A DNA stretch of 9,343 nt. Origin: JAJBWD01 sp041670885 (GTDB lineage Bacteria > Bacillota > Clostridia > Clostridiales > Clostridiaceae). A program made the position numbers and the translations under genes. The stretch lies in contig JBAXYJ010000108.1 in the NCBI GenBank assembly GCA_041670885.1, positions 1 to 9,343 on the forward strand. Reading direction: 5' to 3'. The notes beneath the pieces are model-generated. The model worked only from the letters and a program-made list of their open reading frames with translations. It was not told where the DNA came from and ran no database searches. Below, in pieces: positions 6,357-9,343 of the stretch; the first letter of the stretch is position 1; each line of letters opens with the position of its first letter.

Positions 6357-6983
6357 CTAAAAATTTATTATTTTTTTATCCATAAGCCTTAAAAGTCCAT
6401 ACCCTAAATACTTAGTATGGTCAAAGGCAATGTCCTCATTTTCTATAATCTTTACCCTGTACTTTGTTAATAGATTTTCATTAAAATAGACCCTGATTTT
6501 AACATTTATCTCTTCTTCATTAATTAATAATAAGCTATACAGCTTATTATCGCCAAAGTTTTCCTCTTCCTTTATACTGATATCAAACCACCTGGCATCT
6601 GCTGCATCATCTCCAAATACTATAGGACATTCCTCAATTAACGAAATATAACCTGTGCTTATATTTCTATCCCTTGGATCTCTCCCTAAATCACCTAATG
6701 TAATCAGCTGAGAAAGAGGGGCATTTGATACATTTGTCTCCTCAAGAAGTTCTCTTTTAGCAGCATCTAAAAGGCTTTCATCCATATTAACAAAACCTCC
6801 TGGAAGGGCCCACATCCCTATACAGGGGTGATTTTTCCTTTTAATTAATAAAATTGAAAGCTTATCTTCTTTTTTAGTAAATATAAGAATATCTACAGTA
6901 TGGGATGCCTTTGGATAAGCATCCTTATTATACCTTTTTAGAAATTCTTCTTCTGATTGACCTTTTTCATTTAACCTTATCAT
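6357..6983 (-). CDS. Nudix hydrolase, ADP-ribose pyrophosphatase-like (NrtR-related, no HTH)
   Basis: Likely hydrolyses a nucleoside diphosphate linked to another group, such as ADP-ribose; the true substrate is not readable. 208 aa. An N-terminal strand region, YPKASHTVDILIFT, and LSILLIKRKNHPCIGMWALPGGFVNMDES lead into a complete Nudix box starting at GFVNMDE and ending RELLEET-N-V, with the catalytic REL-x-EE intact and Gly of the last position replaced by Asn. The downstream GDLGRDPRDRNIS is typical of the COG1051/NrtR branch. The C-terminal AFDHTKYLGYGLLRL segment matches the end of the NrtR Nudix domain, but the winged-helix DNA-binding domain of NrtR is absent, so an enzyme rather than a regulator is expected. 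ATG start, AGGTG ribosome site; 27 bases after the nicotinamidase-like gene. Confidence 0.9.
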   Translation of the reverse strand: MIRLNEKGQSEEEFLKRYNKDAYPKASHTVDILIFTKKEDKLSILLIKRKNHPCIGMWALPGGFVNMDESLLDAAKRELLEETNVSNAPLSQLITLGDLGRDPRDRNISTGYISLIEECPIVFGDDAADARWFDISIKEEENFGDNKLYSLLLINEEEINVKIRVYFNENLLTKYRVKIIENEDIAFDHTKYLGYGLLRLMDKKIINF

Positions 6984-7010
6984 TTAATCACCTGCCTAAA
7001 TATATATCTA

Positions 7011-7634
7011 TTATACAATTTTCTTAACTATTTTAACACCTGCATTTTTCATAAGCATAAGAGCGAAGGTATTGTATAAGGGTGCATAGTGGTCACCTAA
7101 ATCAAAGGTATCTACAAGTTTGTATGGAATATATATGTCCATATCTCTGTTTGTATTATCAAAATATGATTTAAGGCTTAAAGTAAACTGAAGAATGCAT
7201 ATGTCACTGCAGTCCCCAACAATAATAAAATTCTTTATTTTTCTGTTTCTGTTTAAGAAAACTATGAATTTATCTTCCATAAATCCATTGGTTGAATTTT
7301 TATGAATAAGCTCATAGCCTCCTATTTCTTTAAGCTCAGATACTATGTCACACTCAGTGCTTCCCTCCATGCAGTGAGGAGGATATGATTTAAGTTCAAG
7401 AGAATCCTCTGTATGGTAATCTGCAAATGCTACCATTTTCATTCCTTTTTCTTTTCCATTTTTCATAAGCAGCTCTATTTTTGGAATTAAAGATTTTATT
7501 CTTTCACTTTTCAGGGCACCTGTTTTAGTAAAGCCATTAACCATATCAATAATTATTATAGCTGTTTCTGAGCCTTCTAACTCATTTAAATTTAAGCTTT
7601 CTTGATTTTCCAATTCCTGTCTTATATCCAGCAA
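7011..7634 (-). CDS. Isochorismatase/nicotinamidase-family cysteine hydrolase
   Basis: Cytoplasmic hydrolase of the isochorismatase fold; a nicotinamidase-like role is plausible. Numbered from TTG at 7634 it has 207 aa. The catalytic triad is present: D30 (IIIIDMVNGF), K112 (HKNSTNGF) and C146 (GDCSDIC). Metal-type residues D72, H74 and H87 (ADYH, PPHC) match PncA; its third His position is Glu80, so classical nicotinamidase activity is not certain. The start is unclear: TTG 7634 has no good ribosome site. The same frame is open back to 7706 and encodes VSNEDFIKRSSQVL, which looks like the natural N terminus. AAGGTG at 7687-7682 stands 5 bases before an ACG (7676-7674) where an ATG would be expected. 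First gene of the operon, with the promoter at 7744-7716. Confidence 0.85.
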   Translation of the reverse strand: MLDIRQELENQESLNLNELEGSETAIIIIDMVNGFTKTGALKSERIKSLIPKIELLMKNGKEKGMKMVAFADYHTEDSLELKSYPPHCMEGSTECDIVSELKEIGGYELIHKNSTNGFMEDKFIVFLNRNRKIKNFIIVGDCSDICILQFTLSLKSYFDNTNRDMDIYIPYKLVDTFDLGDHYAPLYNTFALMLMKNAGVKIVKKIV

Positions 7635-7715
7635 AACCTGGCTGCTTCTTTTTATAAAATCCTCATTACTTACCGTAAAATCACCTTCTTTTATATAATT
7701 TAACCCCTAGTTAAT

Positions 7716-7744
7716 ATTATATATCATTTATTGAAAATTTTCAT
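7716..7744 (-). promoter_or_regulatory. Predicted promoter of the nicotinamidase-like/Nudix/ndk/LiaF operon
   Basis: Minus-strand TATAAT at 7721-7716, with ATGAAA at 7744-7739 at 17-base spacing as a moderate -35. It overlaps the -35 of the opposing traX-like promoter through the perfect 12-base palindrome TGAAAATTTTCA (7732-7743). A leader of roughly 35 bases leads to the ribosome site at 7687. Confidence 0.5.
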
Positions 7745-7759
7745 AGTAACTTATATACT
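7731..7759 (+). promoter_or_regulatory. Predicted sigma-A promoter of the TraX-like gene
   Basis: TTGAAA at 7731-7736, exactly 17 bases, then TATACT at 7754-7759. The start of transcription would be near 7766, about 19 bases before the ATG at 7785; the ribosome site GAGGAGG is at 7774-7780. Confidence 0.65.
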
Positions 7760-7784
7760 ATAAATAAAAACATGAGGAGGTATT

Positions 7785-8474
7785 ATGGATACATTTAAAT
7801 TAAAAGTTTTAGCATGTCTTATTATGCTTATAGACCATACAGGTGCTGTCCTTTTCCCCCAGCATTTTTATCTCAGATTGATAGGCAGGTTAGCTTTCCC
7901 CATATTTGCCTTTTTAATTGCCAAAGGATACTCCTATACCCATGACTTAAAAAAATATATGCTGAGGCTTTTAATATTCGCCTTTATATCTCAGGCACCT
8001 TTTTATTATGCTCTTAAAGGTGCTTCTTCCGAAATCGGTCTTAATATATTCTTTACTCTTTTTTTAGGACTTTGTGCTGTATATATTTATGAAAAATCAA
8101 AAAATCCTTTGGGAATACTGATGGTTATCTTAATATCCATATCCGCTTCACTTTTAAATACGGATTACGGCTTCTATGGAGTGCTTTTAATATTTTTGTT
8201 CTATATATTTAAGGACAAGTTATGGAGTACTTTAATTTCTGTTATTTCATTAAATGTGATATATATGATATACATTTATATTTTTATATATACCAAATAT
8301 TTCTATATTCCTGCACCTACTGTAAGGATATTTAATGAGTGTTTTTCTATTCTGGCTCTTCCATTAATATTTATGTATAACGGTGAAAAGGGAAGAAAGC
8401 TGAAATGGGCATTTTACATTTTCTATCCTCTGCATTTAACAATAATATATTTAATAAGTAATTATTTAATATAA
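7785..8474 (+). CDS. TraX-family integral membrane protein
   Basis: 229 aa, almost entirely hydrophobic, with about seven to eight membrane helices. Family marks are clear: IDHTGAVLFP near the start (D17, H18), LIGRLAFPIFAFLIAKGY (32-49), LNIFFTLFLG (86-95), DYGFYGVLL (127-135), MYNGEKGRKLKWAFYIFYPLHL at the C terminus (H217). TraX on F-type plasmids acetylates pilin and belongs to the acyltransferase-like membrane proteins; chromosomal Firmicutes homologues have no established substrate, and nothing conjugative is seen here. ATG start with GAGGAGG. Single-gene unit, divergent from the operon to its left and followed by a strong hairpin at 8546. Rich in ATA and TTA codons like its surroundings, with no sign of transfer. 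Confidence 0.93.
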   Translation: MDTFKLKVLACLIMLIDHTGAVLFPQHFYLRLIGRLAFPIFAFLIAKGYSYTHDLKKYMLRLLIFAFISQAPFYYALKGASSEIGLNIFFTLFLGLCAVYIYEKSKNPLGILMVILISISASLLNTDYGFYGVLLIFLFYIFKDKLWSTLISVISLNVIYMIYIYIFIYTKYFYIPAPTVRIFNECFSILALPLIFMYNGEKGRKLKWAFYIFYPLHLTIIYLISNYLI

Positions 8475-8545
8475 GTAAATCATAATTACCATTTGGCTGA
8501 TTTTTCATCATAAAAATAATGAATTATACAATTTCCCAATCGAGC

Positions 8546-8592
8546 AACAGCTCAGATGGGGCATTTCATCTGAGCTGTTATATTTTCTATTA
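8546..8592. terminator. Strong hairpin terminator between convergent genes
   Basis: AACAGCTCAGATG (8546-8558) pairs perfectly with CATCTGAGCTGTT (8567-8579), a 13-bp stem with an 8-base loop. The plus-strand tail ATATTTTCTATT is U-rich, so it best serves the TraX-like gene 72 bases upstream. The minus-strand tail is not U-rich. It overlaps the region just 3' of the MFS remnant. Confidence 0.85.
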
Positions 8593-9234
8593 ATTTTTAT
8601 ATCTTTTAATAAAATACAGAGCTGTTATAAGTTCTAACAATGCTCCAGCTATAAAAATCCATTTTACTTCAATGATGCTTACGAAAATACCTCCCAGAAG
8701 CATGGACAATACGGTTAAAGGCTCTACTGCAGAATTAATCAAACCTGAAACACGTCCCAGTAAATTCCCAGGAGTATTCTCCTGAATAACGGTCTGCAGT
8801 ATACTTCCTGAAAATGAGCCTACAATTCCCATGCCTGCAAATATTAATAAAGACAAAGGAAAGTACCTGTTTAACGAAAAAATTATAACTAAAAAGCTGT
8901 CAAATACGAGAGAAAAGGGAAAAAGCATCAATTTATTTTTATTATTAAATTTACCAAGAATAATCCCCCCGGCTGCTGTCCCAATTCCCGCACATGAAAA
9001 CAAAAGTGCTGTCCTTTTTGCCATAAGCAGGCTGCCTCCTAAATATCTCTCTGCAAAAATGTAAGTAAGCGGTGATTGCATTGAACTGATAAAATTAATC
9101 GTCATATCAAGCATAAACATATGCCTTACAAGCATATTGTTCTTAACAAAATTCCAGCCTTCCATCATATCCTTCCTATAGTTTTTATCCTGCATCGATT
9201 GACTCGGATCATTAACATTCTTTGTTTTTATCAA
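8590..9234 (-). pseudogene. C-terminal half of an MFS transporter, N-terminal half absent
   Basis: 214 aa when read from TTG at 9234, though the frame is open to 9300, just after a TAA at 9301-9303, and has no ATG with a ribosome site. It starts with the charged central loop (KDMMEGWNFVKNNMLVRH) and continues with six helices matching TM7-TM12 of a drug/macrolide-type major facilitator. The typical QENTPGNLLGRVSGL motif lies before TM11. A normal protein is about 400 aa, so TM1-TM6 is missing. The 9235-9343 stretch shows no hydrophobic TM6-like segment in any minus frame, so a simple frameshift inside the window does not explain it. Most likely a 5'-truncated, dead gene; a short functional protein is unlikely. 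Sequence beyond the right edge could still hold the N-terminal half. Confidence 0.6.
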
Positions 9235-9343
9235 TATTGATAAAGGACGGTACCTTTTATGTACCTTAAGAAAACTCCTGAAAAATCCGGCATAATCTAT
9301 TTATCCATAGTTAACGGTTAAAAACATGGCTAGAATACTGTAA

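Noticed and set aside
8831..9064. Plus-strand 77-codon frame
   Set aside because: Antisense to the MFS half-gene, which carries clear transporter sequence.
1..9343. CRISPR array, tRNA, rRNA, insertion sequence, phage or defence genes
   Set aside because: Read through on both strands; no repeated spacer units, transposase motifs, or RNA gene signatures were seen.

Overview
The window comes from a low-GC, anaerobic Gram-positive bacterium, most likely of the class Clostridia. The support is AT-rich intergenic DNA, strong AGGAGG-type ribosome binding sites, frequent ATA/AGA codons, and a trimeric NAD-linked [FeFe] hydrogenase of the kind found in fermentative or acetogenic Firmicutes. The genus cannot be fixed from sequence alone.

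Left third (1-4343): a minus-strand operon hydC-hydB-hydA encodes the diaphorase and catalytic subunits of a HydABC/Hnd-type [FeFe] hydrogenase. Electrons would pass between NAD(H) on FMN in HydB, iron-sulfur clusters in all three subunits, and the H-cluster in HydA; many such trimers also use ferredoxin and bifurcate electrons. hydA runs off the left edge, with only its last few dozen codons missing. The 306-base region upstream of hydC carries a perfect -10 hexamer, a near-consensus Rex (NADH/NAD+ sensor) operator across the predicted transcription start, and a second, perfect palindrome (8-base arms) just upstream of a weak -35. This is the most informative regulatory stretch of the window.

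Middle (4344-5421): a small coiled-coil/zinc-ribbon protein is transcribed divergently from the hydrogenase and ends in a bidirectional terminator. Behind it are two previously coding minus-strand remnants that retain only C-terminal parts: the tail of a transglutaminase-like protein with an internal TAG and a lost catalytic His, and the tail of what resembles a tocopherol-cyclase-like protein.

Right half (5422-7780): a tight minus-strand operon reads isochorismatase/nicotinamidase-like hydrolase, Nudix hydrolase, nucleoside diphosphate kinase (ndk), then a two-TM LiaF-like membrane protein. Gaps are 27, 9 and 11 bases, with two ribosome sites overlapping the preceding stop codon, and a good terminator follows. 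The first three suggest nicotinamide/NAD-derivative and nucleotide housekeeping. The hydrolase gene has no ATG: its frame continues upstream to an ACG placed where the start should be.

Right end (7785-9343): a TraX-family membrane protein is transcribed divergently from that operon from a well-formed promoter. It is followed by a 13-bp-stem terminator and the C-terminal six-helix half of an MFS transporter (minus strand) with no visible N-terminal half, probably a pseudogene. The last ~40 bases hold nothing recognisable.

No tRNA, rRNA, CRISPR, insertion sequence or riboswitch was recognised. I see no strong case for a wholly new defence-type or mobile system. The best leads are the hyd control region and the cluster of decayed gene tails.
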